64,000 nt of DNA, taken from NCBI GenBank assembly GCA_030446485.1, contig JAUJNF010000006.1, positions 86,956-150,955 on the forward strand. The letters are read 5' to 3'. The translations under genes were made by a program, and so were the position numbers. This document shows, piece by piece, positions 6,051-14,943 of the stretch. A model generated the notes under the pieces. That model made no database searches, was not told the DNA's origin, and was given only the letters and a program-made list of their open reading frames with translations. Position 1 is the first letter of the stretch, and every line of letters begins with the position of its first letter. The DNA comes from Thermoleophilaceae bacterium. Lineage in GTDB: Bacteria; Actinomycetota; Thermoleophilia; Solirubrobacterales; Thermoleophilaceae.

Positions 6051-8762
6051 ATGGCCAAGAAACCGACACGACGGGTCAATGCGCCCAGGCTCTCGATGGG
6101 CGCCTGGTTTCTCGTCGCCATCCTGCTGCTCCTCGCGCTCTATCTCGCGCTGATCGAGCTCTCCCGCCCGCATGTGGACGGCCAGCGCTTCCGCGTCGAC
6201 CAGTTCCTGACGGTGGTCGACGAGGGCCGGATCAGGGAGGCCAAGATCCTCGACGCCGACGGCATCGTGGTCGGCTCCTACGAGCGCCCGGACGGCTCGA
6301 TCGGGCGGTACAACGCACCGTACTTCCGGATGGAGGGACGCCAGACCCTGGCCAACATCCTGCTGGAGGCGCGCGTTCCCACCACCGTCGACCAGCAGGT
6401 CGCCAAGGCGCTGCTCTTCCCGGCGGTGCTGATCCTGGTGCCGGCGCTGATCGTCGTGCTGGTCTTCGTCTACTTCATCCTGTCTGCCCGCCGCGGGACG
6501 GGCATCTTCGCCATCCGCAGTGGTGCCCGCAAGGTCGAGGCCGAGGAGGCGAAGGCCACGTTCGCCGATGTGGCCGGTCAGGACACCGCGGTGGCCGAGC
6601 TGCGCGAGGTCTCGGATTTCCTGTCGAGGCCGGAGCGCTTCGCCGCGGTGGGCGCCAAGGTGCCCAAGGGCATCCTCCTGTTCGGTCCACCGGGCTGCGG
6701 GAAGACACTTCTCGCCCGGGCCCTCGCCGGGGAGGCGGGCGCGTCCTTCTACTCGATCTCGGGCTCGGACTTCGTCGAGCTGTACGTCGGCGTCGGCGCC
6801 TCGCGCGTGCGCGAGCTGTTCAAGGACGCTCGCGAGAACGCGCCAGCCATCGTGTTCATCGACGAGCTGGACTCGATCGCCCGCCGCCGAAGCGCCGGGG
6901 GCATGGCGGTGGCCAACTCGAGCTCGGAGCAGGAGCAGGCCCTCAACCAGATCCTCGCGGAGATGGACGGCTTCTCCCCGATGGAGGGCATCATCCTGAT
7001 CGGCGCCACCAACCGCCCGGACACGCTCGACCCTGCGCTGCTGCGGCCGGGGCGCTTCGACCGCTCGATCGGCCTCGAGCTGCCCGACCAGAGCGGCCGC
7101 CAGGCGATCCTGGCCGTGCACGCCAGGGGCAAGCCGCTCGACGTGGACGCCGACCTCGCGGCGATCGCCGAGCGTGCCGTGGGAATGACCGGCGCCGACC
7201 TGGAGAGCGTCGTGAACGAGGCCGGGTTGATCGCCGCCCGGGTCGGCCGGACGGCGATCTCGCAGGCCTACCTCCTCCAGGCCCTCGAGCGCGTGCTGGA
7301 AGCGCCGGAGCGCCAGCGCCGGCTGTCGATGCGCGACCGCAGCGTCGGCCAGCGCACGCTGGCCGAGGACCGGATGACCTTCGCCGACGTGGCCGGCGCC
7401 GACGAGGCGATCGAGGAGCTCGCCGAGGTGAAGGACTACCTGGGCGCTCCCGACCGCTTCGCGGCGATGGGCGCCCGGATACCGCGCGGGTACCTGCTCT
7501 CCGGGCCCCCCGGGTGTGGAAAGACGCTGCTCGCGCGGGCGGTCGCGGGCGAGTCCAACGCCGCCTTCATCTCGGCGGCGGGCACCGAGTTCGTCCAGCG
7601 CTACGTCGGTGAGGGCGCGGCGCGGGTGCGCGACCTGTTCGCCGAGGCGCGATCCGTGGCGCCCGCGATCCTCTTCATCGACGAGATCGACGCCGTCGGC
7701 GGCGCGCGCGGCGGCATGGCGAACGACCACAGCGAGCGCCACCAGACCCTCAACCAGATCCTGGTGGAGCTCGACGGGTTCAGCCAGCGCTCGGGCGTGG
7801 TGGTGATGGCGGCCACCAACCGTCCCGATGCCCTCGACCCCGCGCTCGTACGGCCCGGGCGCTTCGACCGCCAGGTGGTGATGGAGCTGCCGGACATCGC
7901 GGCGCGGCGCGCGATCCTCGATGTGCACGCGGCCGGCAAGCGGCTCGGCAGGGGCGCCGACCTCGACGCGGTCGCCCGCCTCACGCGCGGCATGGCGGGC
8001 GCGGACCTCGCGAACGTGATGAACGAGGCGGCGCTCCTGGCGGCCCGGCGGCAGGCGGGCGAGATCACGATGCCCCTGCTGGAGGAGGCGGTCGAGCGCG
8101 CCGGCCTGGGCATCGGCGGGGCGCGCAAGATGTCTGACGAGGACCGGCGGGCGGTTGCCTACCACGAGGCCGGCCACGGGCTCGTGGCCATGGCGCTCCC
8201 CGGTGGCCGCGCCCTGCACAAGCTCTCGATCATCCCGCGGGGCCGCGCCCTCGGCGCCGCCTGGATCCCGGACTCGGATGACCGCTACACGCACTCACGG
8301 TCGCTGCTGATCGAGCGGATGGCCACCCTGCTCGGCGGCCGCACGGCGGAGGAGATCGTGTTCGGTGAGCCCGGCGACGGGGCCGGAAGCGACCTCGCCC
8401 GCGTGGCCGATCTGGCCCGCCGGATGGTTTCTCAGCTCGGCATGAGCAAGGTGGTCGGGGCGATCAACTACGCCGACGAGGTCGGTGCGGACGGACGGCC
8501 GGTCCACTCGGAGGAGACGGCCCGGCTGATCGACTCCGAGGTGCGCGTCCTGGTCGAGGAGGCCGGCGAGATGGCGCGGCGGGTGCTCGCGGGCTCACGC
8601 GCCGCGCTCGACAGCGTGGCCGAGGCGCTGATGGAGCGCGAGACCCTGACCCTTCAGGAGGTCGAGGCGATCGTCGAAGCCGGGGCGGCCGCGCGTCCGC
8701 CAAGCGACCGCCCGGGCACGAGACCGCTGTCGGGCGTGCACTGGTCGGCTCCTCCTAGGTAG
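6051..8762 (+). CDS. FtsH-like protease with two tandem AAA+ modules
   Basis: 903 aa; ordinary FtsH is about 600-700 aa. Order: TM1 (residues 18-38), FtsH-type extracytoplasmic domain (40-115), TM2 (120-146), AAA+ module 1 with Walker A GPPGCGKT from 212 and Walker [12 protein letters not shown]+ module 2 with Walker A from 485 and Walker B ILFIDEID, then peptidase M41 with HEAGH at 705-709. Both modules keep the FtsH second region of homology ([15 protein letters not shown] or LVRPGRFDR). The third Zn ligand region ([17 protein letters not shown]) is present, so the protease looks active. The duplicated ATPase module is the odd feature: module 1 resembles the module normally joined to M41 and may have arisen by internal duplication. 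It lies just upstream of two CooC-like genes and is probably co-transcribed (57-nt gap). Confidence 0.9.
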   Translation: MAKKPTRRVNAPRLSMGAWFLVAILLLLALYLALIELSRPHVDGQRFRVDQFLTVVDEGRIREAKILDADGIVVGSYERPDGSIGRYNAPYFRMEGRQTLANILLEARVPTTVDQQVAKALLFPAVLILVPALIVVLVFVYFILSARRGTGIFAIRSGARKVEAEEAKATFADVAGQDTAVAELREVSDFLSRPERFAAVGAKVPKGILLFGPPGCGKTLLARALAGEAGASFYSISGSDFVELYVGVGASRVRELFKDARENAPAIVFIDELDSIARRRSAGGMAVANSSSEQEQALNQILAEMDGFSPMEGIILIGATNRPDTLDPALLRPGRFDRSIGLELPDQSGRQAILAVHARGKPLDVDADLAAIAERAVGMTGADLESVVNEAGLIAARVGRTAISQAYLLQALERVLEAPERQRRLSMRDRSVGQRTLAEDRMTFADVAGADEAIEELAEVKDYLGAPDRFAAMGARIPRGYLLSGPPGCGKTLLARAVAGESNAAFISAAGTEFVQRYVGEGAARVRDLFAEARSVAPAILFIDEIDAVGGARGGMANDHSERHQTLNQILVELDGFSQRSGVVVMAATNRPDALDPALVRPGRFDRQVVMELPDIAARRAILDVHAAGKRLGRGADLDAVARLTRGMAGADLANVMNEAALLAARRQAGEITMPLLEEAVERAGLGIGGARKMSDEDRRAVAYHEAGHGLVAMALPGGRALHKLSIIPRGRALGAAWIPDSDDRYTHSRSLLIERMATLLGGRTAEEIVFGEPGDGAGSDLARVADLARRMVSQLGMSKVVGAINYADEVGADGRPVHSEETARLIDSEVRVLVEEAGEMARRVLAGSRAALDSVAEALMERETLTLQEVEAIVEAGAAARPPSDRPGTRPLSGVHWSAPPR

Positions 8763-8806
8763 GGCCGTGAACTCGCCGGCCGCGGCGAGGTCGGCGGCTG
8801 CGCCGG

Positions 8807-8812
8807 TAACGT
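8807..8812 (+). promoter_or_regulatory. -10-like element TAACGT upstream of the second CooC-like gene
   Basis: TAACGT ends 7 nt before the GTG at 8820, suggesting a leaderless internal promoter between the FtsH-like gene and this ATPase. Confidence 0.4.
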
Positions 8813-8819
8813 CAGCGCG

Positions 8820-9587
8820 GTGAGGGTCGCCGTCGTCGGGAAGGGGGGCGCGGGGAAGTCGGTGATCGCGGGCACGCTGGCTCGCCTGCTCGCTCGTCGC
8901 GGCCGCCGCGTGCTGGCGCTCGACTCCGACCTCATGCCCGGGCTCGCCTACAGCCTCGGCGCCGATCCGCCGGCCATGCCGCCGCTGCTCGACGCCGCCG
9001 AGAAGGGCGAGGACGGCCGCTGGCGGCTGAAGAAGGGCATCGGACCGGTCCGGGCCGTACGGCGCTACGCGACGCCCGCGCCCGACGGCGTGCTGCTGCT
9101 GCAGCTCGGCAAGCCGGCGGCGGACGGGCTGCCGCCGATCATGGGGTCGCTCAACGCCTTCTACAAGGTGGTGCACCGCATCCGGGGTGCCGACGCCTTC
9201 AGGGACTGGGACATCGTGGCGGACCTTCCGGCCGGCCCCCGCCAGACCGCGTTCGACTGGGCCCCGTACGCCGACGTCTTCCTGGTGGTGGTCGAGCCGA
9301 TGTGGAAGTCGGCGCTGACGGCGCGCCGGGTGGCGCGCATCGCCCGCGCGCAAGGGAGGGCGATGGTGTTGCCGGTGGCCAACAAGGTGACCGGCGGCGC
9401 GGACTCGCAACGCGTCGAGGAGATGCTCGGCGAGCCGCTGTTCGCCTCCCTGCCCGCCGACGAGGCGGTCGCCGAGGCCGACCGGCTCGGCGTGCCCCTG
9501 ATCGATCGAGCACCCTCTTCACCCGCTGCGCGCGCCATCGAGGCCATGCTCGAAGCGCTCGGCCGCGAGCAGACCCCCGCTCGATGA
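8820..9587 (+). CDS. CooC/MinD-family ATPase lacking the CxC motif
   Basis: 255 aa, GTG start. Deviant Walker A GKGGAGKS at residues 7-14; the switch-like LDSDLMPGLAYSLG replaces the usual DADxNPxL. Where the paralogues at 680 and 9639 carry Cys/Sec, this protein reads 'GKPAADGLPPIMGSLNAFY' with no Cys at all. The motif has been lost here, or this is a divergent subunit. Later family elements are intact (DLPAGPRQTAFDWAPYADVFLVVVEPMWKSALTARRV and VANKVTGG). It is followed 51 nt later by the second Sec-containing paralogue. A metal-independent partner that heterodimerises with a Sec-containing subunit is one testable idea. Confidence 0.8.
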   Translation: MRVAVVGKGGAGKSVIAGTLARLLARRGRRVLALDSDLMPGLAYSLGADPPAMPPLLDAAEKGEDGRWRLKKGIGPVRAVRRYATPAPDGVLLLQLGKPAADGLPPIMGSLNAFYKVVHRIRGADAFRDWDIVADLPAGPRQTAFDWAPYADVFLVVVEPMWKSALTARRVARIARAQGRAMVLPVANKVTGGADSQRVEEMLGEPLFASLPADEAVAEADRLGVPLIDRAPSSPAARAIEAMLEALGREQTPAR

Positions 9588-9590
9588 GCC

Positions 9591-9619
9591 TTGCCGTAGC
9601 CCGGGCACAGGGGTAGTCT
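9591..9619 (+). promoter_or_regulatory. promoter-like -35/-10 for the third CooC gene
   Basis: TTGCCG (9591-9596), a 17-nt spacer and TAGTCT (9614-9619) lie 19 nt before the ATG at 9639. This is a good match to a housekeeping promoter and suggests separate transcription of this gene. Confidence 0.5.
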
Positions 9620-9638
9620 CGAGCGCGGTGAGCCCACC

Positions 9639-10370
9639 ATGAAGATCGCGGTTGCCGGCAAGGGCGGCTCGGGGAAGACCACGGTATCCGGCACGCTCGC
9701 GCGTGCGCTCGCTCGCTCGGGCCACTCCGTGCTGGCCCTCGACGCCGACGCCAACCCGATGCTCGGCATCTCGCTCGGCGTCGGGCCCGAGGAGACCGAC
9801 CGGCTGCTGGCCGTCCGCCAGGGCGTCGATGCGGGGGAGACGCCGCACGAGCCGACCACCGAGGGCATGGTCGAAGCCTTCGGCACCCGTGCGCCGGACG
9901 GGATCCGGCTGGTGGTGGCGTCGCGAATAGACAGCGTCGCTCCGGGCTGTCAGTGATGCGGGGTCTCGCCCGAGCAGTTGCTCGGGGAGATGGAGTCGAA
10001 CGGCAAGATTGTGATCTGCGACCTGGAGGCCGGCGTGGGGGCGGTCGTGCGCGCCGGCCACGCCGACACCGTGCTCGTGGTGACCGAGGCCACCGCCAAG
10101 TCGATCGAGACCGCGCGCCGCGCGGCTGAGGCGGTCGACGACGACGCCCGGGTGGTGATCGTCGCCAACCGGGTGACGGACGAGGCCGATGTCGGCGCCA
10201 TTCGCGCGGTGCTGGGTGAGCGCGAGCTGGTGGTCGTCCCGGACGAGCCTGCGATAGCCAGGGCCGACCGCGACGGCGTGGCCCCGATCGACGCCGATCC
10301 CGACGCTCCTGGAGTCCAAGCCATTCTCGAGATCGCGGATCTGCTGACCGCCGAGGCGGTCAGGGCCTGA
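9639..10370 (+). CDS. CooC/MinD-family ATPase, putative selenoprotein (UGA 9954-9956 read as Sec)
   Basis: Read through the single in-frame UGA, the product is 243 aa. Walker A GKGGSGKT is at residues 7-14 and DADANPMLGISLG at 35-47. The UGA is codon 106 in P-G-C-Q-U-C-G (Cys104, Sec106, Cys107), the CxC metal-binding position of CooC proteins. The frame is unbroken on both sides; downstream family segments are intact (VICDLEAGVGAVVRAGHADTVLVVTEATAKSIETARRA, VANRVTDE). A 7-bp hairpin with a further 4 bp across a one-base bulge follows at 9964-9990. The gene ends at an ordinary UGA (10368-10370). Aligned with the paralogue at 680, Sec falls on the second motif position here and the first there. 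Inferred role: metal insertion with selenolate ligands. Alternative: pseudogene, unlikely given two independent examples. Confidence 0.8.
9964..9990 (+). promoter_or_regulatory. putative bacterial SECIS hairpin, third CooC gene
   Basis: Directly visible: TCTC (9964-9967), bulged G (9968), CCCGAGC (9969-9975), loop AGTT (9976-9979), GCTCGGG (9980-9986), GAGA (9987-9990). All 11 pairs are Watson-Crick. The loop G (9977) is 21 nt after the UGA, exactly as in the hairpin at 1013-1033, although the two stems share no sequence. Conserved geometry without conserved sequence argues for an RNA function. Confidence 0.75.
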
Positions 10371-10413
10371 GCGGCGTGCACCTGCGGACCGCCGTCTCCT
10401 GAGGCGGGGCGAC

Positions 10414-10887
10414 TCAGGTCGACGGCGCGCTCGGGGAAGTGTCGCTCTCCGCGCCAGGCGGCAGGCGCAGCGAGTCGGCGAGGAGCCAGAGCGACAACCC
10501 CACGAGCGGGGGGCCGGGGACAGAGTGGAGGACCGCGGCGCTCCAGCTGACAAGTCCCTCCGCCGCGTCGAGCAGCAGCGGTACGTGCGTGGTGGTGACC
10601 CACAGTCCGGCGAGCAAGCAGACGCTTGCGACGACCAGGACGGTGAGCGTGCTGGATCGCCGGGCACCGGTTCCAATCGCCACCGCACAGCTGACGATCG
10701 CGACAAGCCCCGGCACCACGTGGTCGACGACCTCGACGCGGGCGGGAACGTCCACCTCGAGGCCGATCGCGCGCGCCGCGTAGGGGGCGACGGCACTGGC
10801 GGCGCCCAGCGCGGCCAGCGCCGCGAGGCGCCGGGTGGGCACGGGGTCGTGAACGTCCGTCTGCGCCGGCCCGGCACGTGAAGGCAT
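10414..10887 (-). CDS. small four-helix membrane protein
   Basis: 157 aa from the ATG at 10887. Four hydrophobic segments are visible: residues about 18-36 (RLAALAALGAASAVAPYAA), 48-66 (VVDHVVPGLVAIVSCAVAI), 73-93 (STLTVLVVASVCLLAGLWV) and 115-135 (SVPGPPLVGLSLWLLADSL). The C-terminus is polar and Ser/Pro-rich. No family was recognised. It lies convergent to the CooC-type gene ending at 10370 and divergent from the BNR gene at 10968. Confidence 0.65.
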   Translation of the reverse strand: MPSRAGPAQTDVHDPVPTRRLAALAALGAASAVAPYAARAIGLEVDVPARVEVVDHVVPGLVAIVSCAVAIGTGARRSSTLTVLVVASVCLLAGLWVTTTHVPLLLDAAEGLVSWSAAVLHSVPGPPLVGLSLWLLADSLRLPPGAESDTSPSAPST

Positions 10888-10967
10888 GCCTCTATCTTCG
10901 CGGGTCGCAGCGGCGCTCGGCTTCAGGCTGACGGTTCGGGGCAGTGTCCACACCATGAGGAGCTGAC

Positions 10968-12665
10968 ATGCACTGGCAGCGCAAACAGGCGGGGGTGCCA
11001 GCCTGGAGGCTCTCACGCGTGCCCCTGCGCGCTCTCTTCGGGTCGGCGCTGCTGCTGTTCGGCCTCGGCGCCGTGCTGCTGTCGGCGTACGTGGACTCCC
11101 GCGAAACCGCATTCGGCGTCGAGCTGAGCGGAGGAAACCGCCCGGTGAACGCCGGCGCCGCCGACCCGGTGGACATCAGCGCGCACAACTCGCCCACCGT
11201 GGTGCGTAGTCCGGTCGACGCCGCCAACCTCGCGGTTGCGAACCGGATCGATACGCCCAGCTTCTCGTGCGCGCTGCACGTGTCGTCGGACGGCGGCGCG
11301 CGCTGGTCGCAGATCTCCATACCCGAGCCCGAGGGGGAGGCGCCGAAGTGCTTCGCCCCGGACGTGGCCTTCGGTGCGGACGGCACGCTCTACCTGTCGT
11401 TCGTGACCTTGGAGGGGAGGGGAAACGTGCCGAGCGCCGCCTGGATCGCCACGCTCGGTCGCGGATCCGAGGTCCTGTCGCCGCCGGTCAAGACGCCGCT
11501 GCCCGAACTGTCCTTCCAGGTGCGCCTGGTCGCCGATCCGATCACCCCGAAGCGGGTCTACCTAACCTGGCTCCAGGCGGCCGACACCGGCGTGCTGCGG
11601 TTCACCGGACCTGGAAATCCGATCCAGTTCGCCCGCTCCGACGACGGCGGCAGCACCTGGGAGCCTCCGGTGCGCGTTAGTGACCAAGCGCGCGGCAGGG
11701 TTCTCGCCCCGTCGCTCGCACCCGGACCCGGGCGCGAGCTCTACGTCCTCTACCTGGACCTCGGCGAGGACACGCTCGACTACGAGGGCGGCCACGAGGG
11801 CCACGGAGGGCCGCCGTACCCAGGGCGCTGGCAACTGATCCTCTCGCGCTCGCTCGACGGGGGGTCGACCTGGGAGGAGACGGTCGTCGAGGATGCGCTC
11901 GTGCCCACCGAGCGGTTGGTCGCCCTGTTCCCGCCCTATCCCTCGCTGGCGGTCGACCGGAGCAGCGGTCGGGTGTACGCGGCTTTCCAGGACGGACGGC
12001 TCGGTGATCCCGACGTGCGGGTATGGGCTTCGGGGGACCGGGGCGCCACGTGGGAGGGTCCGTCACGGGTCAACGACACGCCCGAGCGGGATCGCAGGGC
12101 GCAGTATCTGCCCGAGCTGGCCGTGAGTCCGACCGGCCGCCTCGATGTCGTCTACTACGACAGGCGCTCCGATCCGGGCAACGTCTTGAACGAGGTGTCG
12201 TTCCAGTCCTCAGTCGACGGAGGCAGGAGCTTCGCTCCCCGCGTTCGGCTCTCGGACCGCCCGTTCGACTCGCGAATCGGGTTCGGAAGCGAGCGAGAGC
12301 TGCCCGATCTCGGCAGTCGCCTCGGCCTCCTCTCGGCCGGTTCGCGGGCGCTGGCCGTCTGGACCGACACGCGAGCCGGCACCGAGGCTTCCAACAAGCA
12401 GGACCTGGCCAGCGCCTTCGTGGCCGTGACCGAGCGCTCCGGACCGTCACGGCTGGTGCGCGACGCGCTTCGCTACGCGGGTCTCGGTTTGGCCGTCCTT
12501 GGGGTTCTGCTGGTAGCGCCGCCGCTCGCGCTCCTGAGGAAACGCGCCCGTGACGCGGCACCGGCCGGCCCGCCGGAAGCGTCGGCAACGGGTGCGCCAC
12601 CGGAAGCGTCGGCACCGCAGGACGCGCCGGGAGCGTCGCGCCCCGGGGCCCGGCCCGGCCCTTGA
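10968..12665 (+). CDS. BNR/sialidase-like beta-propeller protein, membrane-anchored
   Basis: 565 aa, with an SD-like GAGGAG before the ATG. An N-terminal hydrophobic segment (residues about 24-44) acts as signal anchor. At least five Asp-box/BNR motifs follow (SSDGGARWS, SDDGGSTWE, SLDGGSTWE, SGDRGATWE, SVDGGRSFA), the repeat of sialidase-type propellers. A second hydrophobic helix (about 502-523) precedes a Pro/Ala-rich tail of about 40 residues. The propeller thus lies outside the cell between two membrane segments. Catalytic sialidase residues are not identifiable, so binding or another glycan-related role is equally possible. It is paralogous with the next gene, whose start overlaps this stop (TTGA). 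Confidence 0.8.
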   Translation: MHWQRKQAGVPAWRLSRVPLRALFGSALLLFGLGAVLLSAYVDSRETAFGVELSGGNRPVNAGAADPVDISAHNSPTVVRSPVDAANLAVANRIDTPSFSCALHVSSDGGARWSQISIPEPEGEAPKCFAPDVAFGADGTLYLSFVTLEGRGNVPSAAWIATLGRGSEVLSPPVKTPLPELSFQVRLVADPITPKRVYLTWLQAADTGVLRFTGPGNPIQFARSDDGGSTWEPPVRVSDQARGRVLAPSLAPGPGRELYVLYLDLGEDTLDYEGGHEGHGGPPYPGRWQLILSRSLDGGSTWEETVVEDALVPTERLVALFPPYPSLAVDRSSGRVYAAFQDGRLGDPDVRVWASGDRGATWEGPSRVNDTPERDRRAQYLPELAVSPTGRLDVVYYDRRSDPGNVLNEVSFQSSVDGGRSFAPRVRLSDRPFDSRIGFGSERELPDLGSRLGLLSAGSRALAVWTDTRAGTEASNKQDLASAFVAVTERSGPSRLVRDALRYAGLGLAVLGVLLVAPPLALLRKRARDAAPAGPPEASATGAPPEASAPQDAPGASRPGARPGP

Positions 12666-14215
12666 CGCCGTCGATGCTGACGCGCTCACGGCGCTGGCCA
12701 CTGAGGGCCGTGTGGGGCGTGGCGCTCCTAGTGATCGGCGCCGGCGCGGTGGGGATCTCGTTCGCGAGCGACGCCCGCCCTCCGGCGCGGGTCCTCGGCG
12801 ACGACTTCCCGGTGAACGCCGGGGCCAATGACATGGGCGACATCAGCGCCAACAACTCGCCGGCGCTCGCCCGCAACCCGCGCCGAGCGGCGAACCTCGT
12901 CGTGGTCAACCGCATCGACACACCGAACTTCGGGTGTGGCCTCCACGTGTCGCTCGACAACGGGCGAAGCTGGTCGGACACGCCGGTCCCGACCCCCGGG
13001 GGAGAAGAGCCGAAGTGCTTTGCCCCCGACGTGACGTTCGACAGCGAAGGGACGATGCACATGTCCTTCGTGACGTTGAGGGGCTTGGGAAACGTGCCGA
13101 ACGCCGGCTGGACCGTGCGCTCGGAGGACGGTGGGCGCACCCTCTCCAGGCCGGTCAGGGCGCTCGGCCCGCTCGCGTTCCAGGTTCGCGTCACGGCCGA
13201 CCCGGGGCGACCCGGTCGCCTCTATATGACCTGGCTGCAGGCCTCCGGTACGGGCATCTTCCGGTTCGCGGCGCCCGGGAACCCGATCCGCTTCGCCCGC
13301 TCGGACGACGGCGGCGCCACCTGGCAGCAGCCTGTGCGCGTGAGCGGCCCGGACCGCGAGCGCGTGGTGGCGCCGACGCCGGCGGTCGGCCGTGATGGTG
13401 AGCTCTACGTCCTCTATCTCGACTTGGGCGAGGACCGGCTCGACTACGAGGGCGGACACGGGGGCCAGGGCGGGCCTCCCTACCCCGGCCCGTTCCAGCT
13501 GGTGCTCGCCCGCTCGCAGGACGGTGGAGCCACATGGGCCGAGTCGGTGGTCGAGGATCGCGTCGTGCCGACCGAGCGCTTCCTCGCCTTCCTCCCGCCC
13601 TTCCCCTCCATCGCGGTCGACCCGGCCAGCGGCCGCGTCTACGTCGGCTTCCAGGACGGAAGGCTCGGGGACCCCGACGCGTGGGTGTGGTCGCTGCCGC
13701 GCGACGGCAGGCGCTGGGAGGGCCCCGCGCGTGTGAACGACACCCCCGAGCGCGACCGGCGCTCGCAGTATCTACCGCGGCTCGCGGTCGCCCCGAACGG
13801 TCGCCTGGACGTCGTCTACTACGACCGCCGTGCCGATCCGGGCAACGTGATGAACGAGGTGTCCCTCCAGTCCTCTCAGGACGCGGGGAGGACCTTCGGG
13901 GCGCGGGTCGCGCTCTCCAGCCGCCCGTTCGATTCGAGGATCGGCGCCGGGAGCGAGCGCCGGCTCCCTGACCTCGGCAGCCGCCTCGGGCTCGTATCCG
14001 ACGATTCGACCGCGCTCGCCGTCTGGAGCGACACGCGGGCGGGCACCGTCGATTCGAACAAGCAGGACATAGCCGGGGCCGTTGCCGCCTTCCCGGCCCC
14101 CGAGCTCTCGGATCCTGCGCGGCTTGGGCTTCGCTACGGAGGCATCGCGTTGGGGCTCGCGGCGATTGCCCTGCTTGCGAGCGCCCGGCGCGCGGCGGCC
14201 CCGCACTGCGACTAA
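12662..14215 (+). CDS. BNR/sialidase-like beta-propeller protein, paralogue of the preceding gene
   Basis: 517 aa if started at the TTG overlapping the upstream stop; an ATG at 12674 would remove four residues. N-terminal signal anchor (about 12-33), then the same architecture as the neighbour: 'GDDFPVNAGANDMGDISANNSP', Asp boxes SLDNGRSWS, SDDGGATWQ, SQDGGATWA and SQDAGRTFG, and a C-terminal hydrophobic helix (about 487-507). Shared segments such as 'EPKCFAPDV', 'PTERxxAxxPPxPS' and 'QYLPxLAVxPxGRLDVVYYDRR' show a tandem duplication. It lacks the Pro-rich tail of the first copy. Translation is probably coupled to the first gene. Confidence 0.8.
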   Translation: MTPSMLTRSRRWPLRAVWGVALLVIGAGAVGISFASDARPPARVLGDDFPVNAGANDMGDISANNSPALARNPRRAANLVVVNRIDTPNFGCGLHVSLDNGRSWSDTPVPTPGGEEPKCFAPDVTFDSEGTMHMSFVTLRGLGNVPNAGWTVRSEDGGRTLSRPVRALGPLAFQVRVTADPGRPGRLYMTWLQASGTGIFRFAAPGNPIRFARSDDGGATWQQPVRVSGPDRERVVAPTPAVGRDGELYVLYLDLGEDRLDYEGGHGGQGGPPYPGPFQLVLARSQDGGATWAESVVEDRVVPTERFLAFLPPFPSIAVDPASGRVYVGFQDGRLGDPDAWVWSLPRDGRRWEGPARVNDTPERDRRSQYLPRLAVAPNGRLDVVYYDRRADPGNVMNEVSLQSSQDAGRTFGARVALSSRPFDSRIGAGSERRLPDLGSRLGLVSDDSTALAVWSDTRAGTVDSNKQDIAGAVAAFPAPELSDPARLGLRYGGIALGLAAIALLASARRAAAPHCD

Positions 14216-14234
14216 CGCTATGTGCGAACGGCAC

Positions 14235-14264
14235 TTAGCGAATCGTCAAACGCGTTGCTAGCCT
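14235..14264 (+). promoter_or_regulatory. promoter-like -35/-10 upstream of 14307
   Basis: TTAGCG (14235-14240) and TAGCCT (14259-14264) are separated by 18 nt. A 42-nt leader with the SD-like AGGGGG precedes the ATG at 14307. Confidence 0.35.
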
Positions 14265-14306
14265 GCCGCGAGCTTCGTCCGGGGGTCAGACAACAGGGGG
14301 ACGGCA

Positions 14307-14903
14307 ATGCAGCGGCGACTTGGGATTCTCTTCATCGCATGCGCGGCGATCTTGGTCGCTGCAGTGTCCACCGCGTGGGCCTGCGGCGTACTGGCCACGC
14401 TCAAGGTGGGTCCGAGGGCCGCTTCGCCCGGTCAGACCGTCACGGTCACCGGCAAGAACTACGGACAGGTGAGTGCCGGGAACTCCGAGGTCTCGATCCG
14501 CTGGAAGAGTCGAACCGGGGCGGTTCTCGGGACCACCGTCCCTGATGCGAGGGGCAGTATCCGCGCCACCGTCCAGGTCCCGCAGAACGCAAGGCGCGGC
14601 TCGTACGTGGTCATGGCCACCCAGACCACCGCCTCGGGGGCCCCGAAGTCCGGCACTCCCGGGCGCACGACGGTCCGAGTCAAGAAGGGCGCTGCGCAGG
14701 GCGCCGCCGCCGCTCCGTGGGGTTCGGCGGGGCCGACCGCCCCGGGCGGGTCCGAGGCGTCGCTGGCACTCGATGCAGGCGGCTCGGGCAGCCCGACCGT
14801 CCCGACGCTGCTCGGCATCGTCCTGTCGCTTGCTCTGCTGGGTACCGGGTTGACGCTGGTCGCACGGGGCAGGGCGGCAAGCCGACCGTCACTCGGCGCC
14901 TAG
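14307..14903 (+). CDS. secreted Ig/TIG-like protein with C-terminal membrane segment
   Basis: 198 aa. Signal peptide residues 1-25 ending in AWAC; the Cys could be a lipidation site, although the box is atypical. Residues 28-123 look like one Ig-like/TIG domain ('GPRAASPGQTVTVTGKNYG' ... 'RGSYVVMATQTT'). A Gly/Ala/Pro-rich linker is followed by a hydrophobic helix (about 165-187) and an Arg-rich end, as in wall- or membrane-anchored actinobacterial proteins, but without an LPxTG. It resembles the protein at 21076 in every segment. The secreted BNR protein gene follows 40 nt later, so the two are probably co-transcribed. Confidence 0.65.
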   Translation: MQRRLGILFIACAAILVAAVSTAWACGVLATLKVGPRAASPGQTVTVTGKNYGQVSAGNSEVSIRWKSRTGAVLGTTVPDARGSIRATVQVPQNARRGSYVVMATQTTASGAPKSGTPGRTTVRVKKGAAQGAAAAPWGSAGPTAPGGSEASLALDAGGSGSPTVPTLLGIVLSLALLGTGLTLVARGRAASRPSLGA

Positions 14904-14943
14904 CGCGCCCGCCGCAATCTCGATCAAGGGGGCATTCGGGGAT

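Noticed and set aside
4215-8294. Very long minus-strand open frame opposite the solute-binding and FtsH-like genes
   Set aside because: Arg/His/Gly-rich translation without domain motifs; a mirror of high-GC codon use in the real plus-strand genes.
998-9956. The two UGA codons as frameshift sequencing errors
   Set aside because: The frame is the same before and after each UGA, so no net indel exists; two independent substitutions at the same motif plus matched hairpins are improbable by chance.
9978-10370. Separate gene starting at TTG 9978 for the second half of the third CooC protein
   Set aside because: Same reasons: no ATPase motif, start inside the hairpin loop, and continuous frame through the UGA.
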